64,000 nucleotides of DNA. Origin: JBJMLO01 sp045805265 (GTDB lineage Bacteria > Actinomycetota > UBA4738 > JACQTL01). The translations under genes and the position numbers were made by a program. Below the pieces are notes generated by a model. That model saw nothing but the letters and a program-made list of their open reading frames with translations, made no database searches and had not been told where the DNA came from. Shown piece after piece: positions 35,569 through 44,576 of the stretch; within the stretch, counting starts at the first letter, position 1; each line of letters opens with the position of its first letter. The stretch covers positions 1-64,000 of the forward strand of contig JBJMLO010000008.1 in the NCBI GenBank assembly GCA_045805265.1, in the 5' to 3' direction.

Positions 35569-37667
35569 CAGCCGGCCCCCGGGACCAGGACGAACGCGGA
35601 CTCGGCGTCCATCTCGTGCGAGACGGTCTTCCGCGTGACCGTCAGCCGGACCCGCTTGTCGGTGAGCAGGTCCCGCATGGTCCCCTTTCCCACCATCGCG
35701 GCGAGCGCCGGGCTGTTCGGCACCTCCATCCGGGTCTTGTCGCCGAAGTTCAGCAGTACGAGCACCGGTGCCCCGTGCCGGAAGGCCGGGCGGACGTAGG
35801 CGAACGTGCTGTCCGCGGCGGCGTCCAGCACGCTGATGTCGCGGGAGGCCAGGCTCGGCAGCCGGTGCCGCAGCGAGATCAGCCGCTCGTAGAACGGCCG
35901 CAGGCCGAACCGGTCCCGCCACGGGATCGGCGTGAGGTTCGAGTACGGCTGGTAGCTCGCGCCGATCTCGTCGCCGGCGAACATCTCGGGGACGCCGGGG
36001 ACCGTGAACTGCAGCGTGGCGGCCACCCGGGTGAGCTCCGGCCCGTACCGGTCGACGAAGCGGACGTCGGTGTCGTTGTTGTTGAGGAACCGCATCACGA
36101 GCGCGTCCGCCGGATACCCCTTCGGGTCGTTGGTGATGGCCGGCTTCAGGAGCGCTCCGCTCTCCTGCGGGAAGTCGAACACGCTCGTCCAGGCCCACTG
36201 CCCCGGATGGTCCGTCCAGTCGTACGCGAGGTCGTACCCCCGGAAGATGTGGGCATCGAGCGCCGTCGCCTCGCCGAGCAGCAGGAGGTCGGGGTCCACG
36301 CGCTTCAACGCCGCCCGCCACTGGGCCCAGAACGTGGGGCGGCGGCGCTGGACCCCCCACGCCGCGTCCATCCGGAACCCGTCGATGCCGAAGTCCCGGA
36401 CCCAGTGCAGACAGGCCTGGATGATCATCTGCCGGACCTCGGGGTTGTCGTAGTTCAGGTTCGGCAGGCCGCTCGTGCCGAAGATCTGCGTGTACTCCGT
36501 GATCCTGCCGGCGGCGTTGCGGTCGTAGAAGTCGTAGTAGTGCGAGGCCTTGCCGTACCGCTGCTGGTCCAGGTAGTAGGGGTGCCGGACCGAGGTGTGG
36601 TTCGGGACGAAGTCCAGCATGACGTGCAGGCCGAGCCGGTGCGCCGTGTCGACCATGTGCTTGAACGCGGCCGGGGGGCCCCAGCTGGGGTCGAGGTGGA
36701 AGTAGTCCGTGATCCGGTACTCCTCGCCGAGCATCCGCCGCTCGGCCGGCGGCCACAGCCACAGGGCATCGACGCCGAGCCGCTTCAGGTAGGGCAGCCG
36801 GCGCTCGACGGCCTTCGGTCCGCCGTTCCCCCACAGCAGCGGGATCGGCGCGTAAATCACGGCCGAGTCGATCCAGGACGGGTGCTCGCGTGCCATGTCG
36901 ACGGCGCGGGGCACGCCGCCGTCCACCGCGTAGTACGTCGTGGCGGTGTCGCGCCGGCCCTTCGCGTCCGTCACCGTGAGCGACACGTAGTACTCGCCGT
37001 CGCGCTTCGGCGCCACCAGTTGTATCCGCCGCTCGCCTCCCGTCCTGCTGAGCCTGCCCTTGGGGGCGGCCGAGACCAGCGTGATCGGGGAAGGATGCCG
37101 GGGGTCCTCGTGCCAGGTGTACCGGACGATCCTCGCGCCATCCGGCTCGGCCGCCCGGCTCCCGCCCGCGTTCAGGATCACGTCGCGCCCTCGCGTCGTG
37201 ACCCGGATGGAAGCGGTCGGCCCCGCCTGGAGGCGCTCGTTCCACGCGAGTGGGACCGACTCCTGCGCGGTGCCGTCCTGCGGGGTGCACCGGGCCACGA
37301 CCCGGTTGGCGCCCGGCGAGAGCGTGACGTCCGAGCTGAACGAGGTTCCGGAGGAACGGATCGTCGCGTCCACCCTCCGGCCGTTGTCCTGCAGCGTCAG
37401 GTCGTGGCAGTCCGCCGTTCCTGCGACGCGTTCCGTCCACGCGAACGCATCCCCTCCGCGCATGCCGAAGGCGACGTAGGGGTTCTGGGACGGCGACGGC
37501 GAGGGCGGGGACGTGATCGCCGGCGACCCGGTCACGGCCGGCGTCGACCCGGGCGGGTGGGACGGCGAGACGTGCCGGGCCGGCCCCTGCGTGCAGGCGC
37601 CCGCCACCGCGGCGAGCGCGACGAGCGCGACCCGGAACGCCCGGGCCGGGCGGAGCCCGCCGGCCAC
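35568..37667 (-). CDS. Secreted GH13 alpha-amylase-family lipoprotein
   Basis: 699 residues. Lipobox VAGAC with Cys25, then a low-complexity Pro/Ser linker (about 30-62) and a roughly 190-residue beta-domain before the barrel. Catalytic residues are Asp434 in GFRMDAAW and Glu466 in LLLLGEA; FVPNH is at 353-357. The third carboxylate is in FLNNNDTD (Asp532), a variant of the usual NHD. It is a cell-surface enzyme that would release oligosaccharides for the neighbouring CUT1 importer. Confidence 0.88.
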   Translation of the reverse strand: MAGGLRPARAFRVALVALAAVAGACTQGPARHVSPSHPPGSTPAVTGSPAITSPPSPSPSQNPYVAFGMRGGDAFAWTERVAGTADCHDLTLQDNGRRVDATIRSSGTSFSSDVTLSPGANRVVARCTPQDGTAQESVPLAWNERLQAGPTASIRVTTRGRDVILNAGGSRAAEPDGARIVRYTWHEDPRHPSPITLVSAAPKGRLSRTGGERRIQLVAPKRDGEYYVSLTVTDAKGRRDTATTYYAVDGGVPRAVDMAREHPSWIDSAVIYAPIPLLWGNGGPKAVERRLPYLKRLGVDALWLWPPAERRMLGEEYRITDYFHLDPSWGPPAAFKHMVDTAHRLGLHVMLDFVPNHTSVRHPYYLDQQRYGKASHYYDFYDRNAAGRITEYTQIFGTSGLPNLNYDNPEVRQMIIQACLHWVRDFGIDGFRMDAAWGVQRRRPTFWAQWRAALKRVDPDLLLLGEATALDAHIFRGYDLAYDWTDHPGQWAWTSVFDFPQESGALLKPAITNDPKGYPADALVMRFLNNNDTDVRFVDRYGPELTRVAATLQFTVPGVPEMFAGDEIGASYQPYSNLTPIPWRDRFGLRPFYERLISLRHRLPSLASRDISVLDAAADSTFAYVRPAFRHGAPVLVLLNFGDKTRMEVPNSPALAAMVGKGTMRDLLTDKRVRLTVTRKTVSHEMDAESAFVLVPGAG

Positions 37668-37670
37668 GGG

Positions 37671-38618
37671 CTACCCCTTTGACCCCGAGAGCGAGATTCC
37701 ACGGACGAACTGCTTCTGGAACACGAAGAACACGACGATGAGCGGTAACGCCCCGAGCACCGACCCGGCCATGATCAGGTCCCAGGTGTTCCGGTGCTGC
37801 TGTTGGAATAGGGCGAGCCCGAGCGGCAGCGTGTAGTGGTTCGGACTGTTGATGACGATGAGCGGCCAGAAGAACGCCTGCCACCAGAACTGGACGGTGA
37901 AGATGGCGAGCGCGGCGAGCGCCGGCCGGGACAGCGGGAGGATCACCTTCCAGTAGATCCGGAAGTGTCCGGCCCCGTCCACCCGCGCGGCGTCGATCAT
38001 CTCGTCGGGGATCGACTTCATGTACTGGCGGAGCAGGAAGATCCCGAAGGGGTTCATCGCGTTCGGGACGATGATCCCCCACAGGTTGTCGAGGAGCCCG
38101 TGGCCCCCGGCCCCGGCGATGTTGTTCCCCCCCATCAGGGGGATGGCCTTCAGGATCAGATAGTTCGGGATCATCGTGACCTGGAAGGGCAGCATCAGCG
38201 TGGCCAGGCCGATGAAGAACAGGAGGTCGCGCCCCGGGAACTTCCGCTTGGCGAACGTGTACGCCACGAGCGAGCACAGGAACAGCTGGAGCACGGTGAT
38301 GGTGCCCGTCACGAAGATGCTGTTCAGGATCCACAGCCCGATGGGGTGGTCCGAGTTGAAGAAGCGCGAGTAGTTGCCGAACGTCGGGTGGGTCGGGATC
38401 CAGTGCGGCGGATAGGAGAACATCTCGCTGAGGGGCTGCAGCGACGAGCTGACCATGTACACGAACGGGGCCACGAACAGGACCGCCAGCGCGCTCAGGA
38501 GGAGGTACTTGAACATCCGGCCCGGACTCATCCGGGGTCGGCGGGCCGGGGGCCGCACCGTCGGCACAGGGACGGGAACGGGCGCCTCGACCCTGGTCCC
38601 GCCTGCAACCGTCCCCAT
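37671..38618 (-). CDS. CUT1 sugar ABC transporter permease (MalG-like)
   Basis: 315 residues with six membrane segments after a proline-rich cytosolic start. The EAA loop is DEMIDAARVDGAGHFRIYWKVILP near 210. The Pro/Val-rich first 30 residues are unusual and could mean that translation starts further down, at the Met of MSPGRMFKYLLL. It pairs with the MalF-like permease 3 bases upstream. Confidence 0.92.
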   Translation of the reverse strand: MGTVAGGTRVEAPVPVPVPTVRPPARRPRMSPGRMFKYLLLSALAVLFVAPFVYMVSSSLQPLSEMFSYPPHWIPTHPTFGNYSRFFNSDHPIGLWILNSIFVTGTITVLQLFLCSLVAYTFAKRKFPGRDLLFFIGLATLMLPFQVTMIPNYLILKAIPLMGGNNIAGAGGHGLLDNLWGIIVPNAMNPFGIFLLRQYMKSIPDEMIDAARVDGAGHFRIYWKVILPLSRPALAALAIFTVQFWWQAFFWPLIVINSPNHYTLPLGLALFQQQHRNTWDLIMAGSVLGALPLIVVFFVFQKQFVRGISLSGSKG

Positions 38619-38621
38619 AGA

Positions 38622-39581
38622 CTAGCGCTCCACCCGCTTGAGGTACCACCGGAACTGGATGAAGGACACCACGAACAGGATCGCGAACAGCGTGTACGCC
38701 AGGGCGGACGCGTACCCCATCCGGAAGAACTTGAAGGCCTGCAGCCACAGGTAGTAGCTGACGGTCGTGGTGGCGCCGCCCGGCCCCGGCGGACCGCCGT
38801 TCGTCATCACGAAGATCTGGTCGAAGGCCTGCATCCCCCAGATGGTCTGGACGATCACGAGGAAGAACGTGGTCGGGGCGATCAGGGGGAACGTGATTCG
38901 CCGGAACCGCTGCCACGCGCTGGCGCCGTCCACCTCGGCCGCCTCGTACAGCTCGGCGGGAATCGCCTGGAGCCCAGCGAGATACACGATCATGCTGAAC
39001 CCGACGCCGATCCAGATCTGCATGACGATGACCGACGGCATGGCCAGGCTGTTGCTGCCGAGCCAGTTGACCGAGTGACTGATGACGTGGGCCTTCTGCA
39101 GGTAGTAGTTGGCCAGGCCGTAGTCGGCGTTGTACACCCATTTCCAGATGAGCGAGGCGATGATCAGTGGGGTGATCGCGGGGAGGTAGAACGCGGTCCG
39201 GAACAGCCCCAGTCCCCGGATCTTGCTGTTCAGCAGGATGGCCAGCGCCAGGCCGATGGCCATGGTTGGGATCATCGAGCCGAACGTGAAGTAGGCGGAG
39301 TGGCCGATCGCCTGCCAGAAGGCGGTGTCGTGCACCACCTCCTTGTAGTTCTGCAGCCCCACGTAGCTCTTCTGGTTCTGGATGATGTCCCACTGGTGGA
39401 ACGACAGCCAGAACGCGGTGGAGACGGCGTACACCGTGAAGACGGCAAAGATGATCAGGCCCGGGGCGTTGAAGAGGTACGCCGTCCACTCCCGGCGCAT
39501 CTCCCTCAGGACCCCCCGCCACCCGCGGCGGCGCTTGGGGATGGGCTTGCCCGTCCGGACCGCTACCTGAGCCACCGGCAT
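38622..39581 (-). CDS. CUT1 sugar ABC transporter permease (MalF-like)
   Basis: 319 residues, six membrane segments. The EAA loop reads AELYEAAEVDGASAWQRFRRITFPLI. The N-terminal WTAYLFNAPGLIIFAVFTVYAV is the usual first segment of CUT1 permeases. A 70-base gap separates it from the binding-protein gene. Confidence 0.92.
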   Translation of the reverse strand: MPVAQVAVRTGKPIPKRRRGWRGVLREMRREWTAYLFNAPGLIIFAVFTVYAVSTAFWLSFHQWDIIQNQKSYVGLQNYKEVVHDTAFWQAIGHSAYFTFGSMIPTMAIGLALAILLNSKIRGLGLFRTAFYLPAITPLIIASLIWKWVYNADYGLANYYLQKAHVISHSVNWLGSNSLAMPSVIVMQIWIGVGFSMIVYLAGLQAIPAELYEAAEVDGASAWQRFRRITFPLIAPTTFFLVIVQTIWGMQAFDQIFVMTNGGPPGPGGATTTVSYYLWLQAFKFFRMGYASALAYTLFAILFVVSFIQFRWYLKRVER

Positions 39582-39651
39582 CCTCCAGGGGCGCCGAGAA
39601 AATCGCTGACCGAAGCCGCTCCCCGGTTCGTACCCACTCGGGACACGGTCC

Positions 39652-41004
39652 CTACCCGTTGCCTCCCTGCAGGAACTTGTTGCCCTTCTCCGCCGCGTTG
39701 TCCAGCGCCTGGGTCGGCGACTCGTCGCCGAAGACGGCCTTCCCGAGCTCGGTGTTCAGCGCGTCCTGGATCTGAGCCCACTTGGGATTGGTCAGGTTGT
39801 CCGTCACAGCGCAGTCCATCTGCTGGGCGAAGCCCTGCAGCCAGGGATTGAACTTCCCGAGGTCCGGGTCGGAGAGCAGGGAAGTCCGCGGCGGGAGCAG
39901 GGTCGTCGTCTCTGACCCGAACGTCCAGGTCTTCACGTTCTTCACCTCGGACAGGTACTCGATCCACAACCAGGCCGCGTCGGGATTCTTGCTCTGGCCG
40001 AACACCGCCAGGCTGTCCCCGGCGATCGTCGTCGCGCAGCCGGCGGGACCCTTCGGCATGGGGACGACGCTCCACTTGCTCGTGATCTTCGGGAACTCCG
40101 ACTTCATCTGGCCGCCGAACCAGGCGCCGGCCTCGTACATGGCCACCTTGCCCGTGGCGAATGCGACCCGGCCGTCGTAGGAGTTGGAGCTGAAGTAGTC
40201 GGGCGGCGAGTCCTTCCGCAGGCCGATGTAGAAGTTCGCCGCCTCCTTGCCCTGCGGGCTGTCGAACGTGATCGTCTTGCCGTCGGAGGACATCAGGTGC
40301 CCCCCCGCCTGCCACAAGAACGGCTCCCAGTAGTACTCGGCCTCCGGCCCGAAGATGATGAAGCCGTACTGCTTCTGGGAGGGGTTCGTCAGCTTGTCGG
40401 CGTCCGCCTTGAACTCGTCCCACGTCGTGGGCGGACTCGAGATCCCGGCCGCCTGGAACATGTCCGTGCGGTAGAAGATGCCGGTGGTCTCGCCGTCGAA
40501 CGGCAGGGCGAACGTGCTCCCCTTGTACTGCGCCGTGGACAGGAACCCGGGGACGTAGTCGGTGAGGTGAACGGTCTTGCTGCCGGCGATGTACCCGTCC
40601 AGGTTCACCAGCGCGCCTCTCGAGGAGAACTGGTCGACCGCGCTCGCGTCCATGTAGGCCGTGTCCGGGGCGGTCCCGCCGGCGATCTGGGTCGTGAGCT
40701 TGGTGGTCGAGTTGTCCGCGGACACCGCCTGGAACTGGATCGTGATGTTGGGGTGGAGCTTGTGGAAGTCACTCGCGAACTTCTTGAACTGCGGCGAGTC
40801 GCCGACCCACGACGAGAACGTCACCGTCACGGGGCTCGTGGGCTCCTTGGGGACGATCGGCTTGATCGACGCGCCGGATGACCGGGGCGCGGCGCTCTTG
40901 TTGGGCGCGCCCCCGCTGGTGACGCACGCGGTGGCGATCATCGCCATGGCTCCCAGGGCCGCTGCCGCCCTCCCGGCCCGCCGCGTCGCTGTACGCACGC
41001 TCAC
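39652..41004 (-). CDS. CUT1 sugar ABC transporter substrate-binding lipoprotein
   Basis: 450 residues from GTG 41004, which has GGAGG about 8 bases upstream. The signal ends in the lipobox IATAC with Cys27. The mature protein has the family 1 binding-protein pattern (VTVTFSSWVGDSPQFKKFASDFHKLHPNI... GTAPDTAYMDAS... LPFDGETTGIFYRTDMFQAAG). It captures an oligosaccharide and heads the minus-strand operon that continues to 27491. Its promoter carries a LacI-type operator. Confidence 0.92.
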   Translation of the reverse strand: MSVRTATRRAGRAAAALGAMAMIATACVTSGGAPNKSAAPRSSGASIKPIVPKEPTSPVTVTFSSWVGDSPQFKKFASDFHKLHPNITIQFQAVSADNSTTKLTTQIAGGTAPDTAYMDASAVDQFSSRGALVNLDGYIAGSKTVHLTDYVPGFLSTAQYKGSTFALPFDGETTGIFYRTDMFQAAGISSPPTTWDEFKADADKLTNPSQKQYGFIIFGPEAEYYWEPFLWQAGGHLMSSDGKTITFDSPQGKEAANFYIGLRKDSPPDYFSSNSYDGRVAFATGKVAMYEAGAWFGGQMKSEFPKITSKWSVVPMPKGPAGCATTIAGDSLAVFGQSKNPDAAWLWIEYLSEVKNVKTWTFGSETTTLLPPRTSLLSDPDLGKFNPWLQGFAQQMDCAVTDNLTNPKWAQIQDALNTELGKAVFGDESPTQALDNAAEKGNKFLQGGNG

Positions 41005-41091
41005 TCGCTCCCTCCTGTCCTCCGGCCCGGAGGCCCGACATCGGACGGGCGAGGGCCCGCCCTGGCGCATCGGCGCGCCACCACGAGCGGG

Positions 41092-41143
41092 GCAAACCGA
41101 TTTGCTGCCGGCGAGCATCACGCCCGGATGCCGAGAATGTCAA
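41092..41143 (-). promoter_or_regulatory. Promoter and LacI-type operator of the CUT1 sugar operon
   Basis: On the minus strand TTGACA lies at 41143-41138, and 32 bases further the palindrome GCAAATCGGTTTGC occupies 41105-41092. A weak -10 (GATGCT) fits an 18-base spacing. The operator would thus lie just past the transcription start, a repression position. GCAAA and TTTGC arms are perfect inverted repeats, the standard form for LacI/GalR operators. Confidence 0.7.
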
Positions 41144-41188
41144 ACGGGGATCCGCTGGAACCCGAGGGCTCGCCCGCTCGGGCGGCGC

Positions 41189-41241
41189 TTGACAGGACAT
41201 GAGGAATCCACGCACGCTTGCCCTGTTGTGAATCGGTTTGC
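41189..41241 (+). promoter_or_regulatory. Promoter and operator overlapping the lacI-type start codon
   Basis: TTGACA at 41189-41194 is followed after 33 bases by GTGAATCGGTTTGC at 41228-41241, which matches 12 of 14 positions of GCAAATCGGTTTGC. The GTG of the operator is also the predicted start codon, so the regulator would repress its own synthesis. The -10 hexamer is poor (CACGCT). Confidence 0.6.
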
Positions 41242-42238
41242 ATCGCGCACCCCCGTCACGATCGCCGACGTGGCGCTCCTCGCCCGCGTCAGCAAGACCA
41301 CCGTGTCGCACGTCCTGTCGGGAAACCGGCCGGTGGCCCCCTCCACGCGCCGGCGGGTCGAGGAGGCGGTCAGGACGCTCGGCTACCGCCCCCACGGGGT
41401 CGCCCGGAGCCTCCGGACGAAGACCTCCCACACGGTGGCGTTGCTGATCCCCGACATCGTCAACCCGTTCTACCCGACCGTCGCCCGGGGGCTGGAGGAC
41501 GGGCTGCACGGCGGCGGGTACCGCACGTTCATCTGCAACACCGACCGTGACGCCGACATGGAGGTGGAGTTCCTGCGGGAGATGGGGCAGCGCGGCGTGG
41601 ACGGCATCGTGCTCGACTCCTATCTCCTGTCCCGGGAGGTGATCGCGGAGGTCGTGCCCGCCATCTCGCTCGTGCGTATGGGGACCACGGTGCTCGACGA
41701 GCCCGGGTTCGATTCCGTGCACGCCGACGACGGGCGCGGCGCCCACGACGCCACGGCGCACCTGCTGCGGGTGGCGGGGGTGCGGGTCGGGATGGTCCAG
41801 GGGCCGCCGGGGGCCGGGGCCGCCCGCAACGCCGGCTACCTGAGGGCGCTCGACGCCGCGGGCGTCGCCATCGATCCCTCGATGGTGGTCTCCGGCGGGT
41901 GGACCCGCAACGGAGGCGCGGCGGCGATGCGCCGGCTGCTGTCGATGCCGGCGCCCCCGACCGGGGTGTTCTGTGCGAACGACCTCATGGCCTTGGGCGC
42001 GCTCGACGCTGCCCGCGAGATGGGCGTCTCGGTCCCGGGCGAGGTGGCCGTCGCCGGCTTCGACGACATCGAGGCCGCGGCGTACGCGATGCCCCCGCTC
42101 ACGACCGTGTCGAACCCCGCGTACGAGACCGGGCTCCTCGCGGGGATCATGCTGAAGGAGCGGATGACAGGGCAGCAGACGGGGCCGCCGCGCACCGTCA
42201 CCCTTCCGTGCCGCCTGATCCGCCGGTCCACGGCCTGA
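41228..42238 (+). CDS. LacI-family transcriptional regulator
   Basis: 336 residues from GTG 41228. The helix-turn-helix is PVTIADVALLARVSKTTVSHVLSGNRPV (9-36), with the hinge helix VARSLRTKTSH, and the rest is the ribose-binding-like effector domain (VALLIPDIVNPFY... GFDDIEAAAYAMPPLTTV). It is transcribed away from the CUT1 operon and presumably senses the imported or released sugar. The 14-bp palindromes at 41092, 41228 and 50286 are its likely binding sites. Confidence 0.92.
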   Translation: MNRFASRTPVTIADVALLARVSKTTVSHVLSGNRPVAPSTRRRVEEAVRTLGYRPHGVARSLRTKTSHTVALLIPDIVNPFYPTVARGLEDGLHGGGYRTFICNTDRDADMEVEFLREMGQRGVDGIVLDSYLLSREVIAEVVPAISLVRMGTTVLDEPGFDSVHADDGRGAHDATAHLLRVAGVRVGMVQGPPGAGAARNAGYLRALDAAGVAIDPSMVVSGGWTRNGGAAAMRRLLSMPAPPTGVFCANDLMALGALDAAREMGVSVPGEVAVAGFDDIEAAAYAMPPLTTVSNPAYETGLLAGIMLKERMTGQQTGPPRTVTLPCRLIRRSTA

Positions 42239-42276
42239 TGGGCCGAGCCGCCGTCGCGCGCTGACGTCTCCGTGCC

Positions 42277-43209
42277 GTGATGCGCGTGCACCTTGACACG
42301 GACCTCGGATCCGACACCGACGACCTCTGCGCGCTGGCGATGCTCCTGGGGTGGCCGGGCATCGACCTGGCTGCCGTGACCACCAACACCGACCCGGGGG
42401 GGCGCCGGGCCGGCGACGTCGAGTACGCGCTGCGGCTCGCGGGACGCGAGGACGTGCCGGTGGCCGCGGGGGCCGAGGGGACGCTCGGGCACCAGATGGT
42501 GCCGTTCGCGTTCCCGGACTACTGGCCGGAGCCCGTTCCTCCCCGCCCCGCGCCGCCCGGGGCCGCGACGGACCTCCTGGCGGCGAGCGCCGAGGCGGGC
42601 GCCACGATCGTGGCCATCGGCCCGTACACGAACCTGGCCATGGTGGAAGCGGCCCGGCCGGGGCTCCTGCGCTCCGCCGGGGTGGTGGTCATGGGGGGAC
42701 ACGTCACCACGCCCCGCCCGGGCCTGCCGCCGTGGGGCGCGCACGACGACTTCAACGTCCAGCAGGACCCCGTCGCGGCGCGCGTCGTGTTCGAGCGGTG
42801 CGATCCGCTCGTCGTCCCGCTGGCCGTGACGCTGGAGGTGACGCTGCGGAGCATCCACCTGCCCCGGCTCCGGGCGGCGGGGCCGCTCGGCGCGCTGCTG
42901 GCCGACCAGGCCGAGGCGCACGCGCGGGACAACAGCCGCCCGGAGCTGGGCCGGACGTTCGAGGGGCTGCCGGACGACCTGTTGAACTTCCAGTACGACC
43001 CCCTGGCCTGTGCCGTGGCCGCCGGATGGGACGGCATCGCGATCGAGGAGATCCCGACGCTGCTCGAGAGGCGCGGGGACCGGCTGTGGATGGTCAGGCG
43101 CCGGGGCGCGGCCCCCCTGCGGGTCGTCACCGCGGTGGACGCGCCGCGGTTCGAGGAGGCGTGGCTCGAGGCCGTGATCCGGGCGTCGTCGCACGCGGTC
43201 CCGTCGTGA
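42277..43209 (+). CDS. Inosine-uridine-preferring nucleoside hydrolase
   Basis: 310 residues. The calcium-binding loop is DTDLGSDTDD at 7-16, a known variant of the family motif; the middle has ATIVAIGPYTNLA and the VVVMGGH segment, and NFQYDPLAC supplies the C-terminal ligand Asp. It would split ribonucleosides to base and ribose. Start is GTG 42277 or ATG 42280. GTGA overlap with the GH4 gene shows operon structure with lacI upstream (38 bases). Confidence 0.87.
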   Translation: MMRVHLDTDLGSDTDDLCALAMLLGWPGIDLAAVTTNTDPGGRRAGDVEYALRLAGREDVPVAAGAEGTLGHQMVPFAFPDYWPEPVPPRPAPPGAATDLLAASAEAGATIVAIGPYTNLAMVEAARPGLLRSAGVVVMGGHVTTPRPGLPPWGAHDDFNVQQDPVAARVVFERCDPLVVPLAVTLEVTLRSIHLPRLRAAGPLGALLADQAEAHARDNSRPELGRTFEGLPDDLLNFQYDPLACAVAAGWDGIAIEEIPTLLERRGDRLWMVRRRGAAPLRVVTAVDAPRFEEAWLEAVIRASSHAVPS

Positions 43210-44576
43210 AGGCCGCGGTCCTCGGGGGAGGCGGATTCCGGACTCCGGTGATGTGGCGGTCCCTGGCCGGCCTGGCGGACGAAGCCACGGTGGAGGAGGT
43301 GATCCTCCACGACGTCAGCGCGCAGCGGCTGGGAAGGATCGCCGCGGTGATCGAGGGGATGCGCCGCCAGCGGGACGGGTCCGGGCCACCCGTACGGTCC
43401 ACGACCGTGCTCGAGGACGCGCTCGAGGGGTCCGGCGTCGTCATGTGCGCCATCCGGGCGGGAGGGCTCGAGGGGCGGATCGTGGACGAGACCGTCCCGC
43501 TGCGGCTGGGCGTGCTCGGACAGGAGACCGTCGGCCCGGGCGGCATCGCGTTCGCGCTGCGGACGGTGCCGGTGATGACCGCGATCGCGGAAACGGCGGC
43601 GCGCGCGGCTCCGGATGCCTGGTTCCTGAACTTCACGAATCCGGCCGGCCTCATCACCGAGGCGATCCGCCCGATCCTGGGCGACCGGGCGATCGGGATC
43701 TGCGACTCCCCGACCGCGCTGTGCGCCCGCGTGGCGGCGGCGCTCGGCCGGCCCATGGCGGAGCTCCGGTACGACTACGCCGGCTGCAACCATCTCGGTT
43801 GGCTGGTCGGAGTCCACGCGGACGACGGGGACCTCCTGCCCGGCCTCCTGGCCGACGACGCCCGCCTGGCCCGGGTCGAGGAGGCACGACTGTTCGGGGA
43901 CCGCGCCCTGCGCGAGTCGGGCGCGATCCCGAACGAGTACCTCGTCTACTACGAGCGGCCCGGAGAGGTCGTCGAGGCGTTCCATCGGGCCGGCGCCACG
44001 CGGGCGCAGGTGCTGTCGTCCCAGCAGTCGGCGTTCTTCGCGGGCGGCCCCGGCGAGACGCCGGAGGAGGCCCTGGCCTCGTGGCGGGCGACCCGCGACG
44101 CCCGGCACGTGACGTACATGGCGGAGGTCCGGCCCGCGACGGACGAGGGGGCCGCGGAGGAGCCCGGCGCTCACCCGCCCGTCGAGAGCCCCGGCGAGGC
44201 CGGGTACGCCGCGATCGCGGCCTCGTTCCTCCGGGCCGTGGCCGGCGACTCCGGGGAGACCCTCATCCTCGACGTGGCGAACCGCGGACGGCTCTCGTTC
44301 CTCGACGACGACGCGGTCGTGGAGGTGCCGTGTACCGTCGGGCGGGCGGACCTCTCCGTGGTCGAGGGCGCCGCGCTCGCCGGCAGGCAACGGGAGCTGG
44401 TGGCGCGGGTGAAAGAGGTCGAGCGGCTCACCATCCGGGCGGCAATGGAGGGCTCGCGCGCACTCGCGCTCGAGGCGATCGCGGCGCACCCCGTGGTGCC
44501 CTCCCGTGAGGTGGCGGGGCGCATCCTGGCCGGCTACCTGGACGGCCACGCCGACCTGCGGGCCCTCCTCCGGTGA
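43206..44576 (+). CDS. GH4 family NAD-dependent glycosidase (6-phospho-beta-glucosidase type)
   Basis: 456 residues, GTG start. The NAD loop is AAVLGGGGFRTP near the N-terminus, NFTNPAGL at 142-149, and metal ligands Cys166 (GICDSP) and His196 (GCNHLGW) are in place. GH4 enzymes cleave by oxidation-elimination and need NAD and Mn. Most related members act on phosphorylated sugars, but no PTS is present here, so an unphosphorylated glycoside or one phosphorylated by the next gene product is possible. Confidence 0.87.
   Translation: MKAAVLGGGGFRTPVMWRSLAGLADEATVEEVILHDVSAQRLGRIAAVIEGMRRQRDGSGPPVRSTTVLEDALEGSGVVMCAIRAGGLEGRIVDETVPLRLGVLGQETVGPGGIAFALRTVPVMTAIAETAARAAPDAWFLNFTNPAGLITEAIRPILGDRAIGICDSPTALCARVAAALGRPMAELRYDYAGCNHLGWLVGVHADDGDLLPGLLADDARLARVEEARLFGDRALRESGAIPNEYLVYYERPGEVVEAFHRAGATRAQVLSSQQSAFFAGGPGETPEEALASWRATRDARHVTYMAEVRPATDEGAAEEPGAHPPVESPGEAGYAAIAASFLRAVAGDSGETLILDVANRGRLSFLDDDAVVEVPCTVGRADLSVVEGAALAGRQRELVARVKEVERLTIRAAMEGSRALALEAIAAHPVVPSREVAGRILAGYLDGHADLRALLR

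Noticed and set aside
37836..39851. Plus-strand frame of 671 codons opposite the sugar permeases
   Set aside because: Antisense shadow of two clear permease genes; composition is Arg/His/Asp-rich with no fold.
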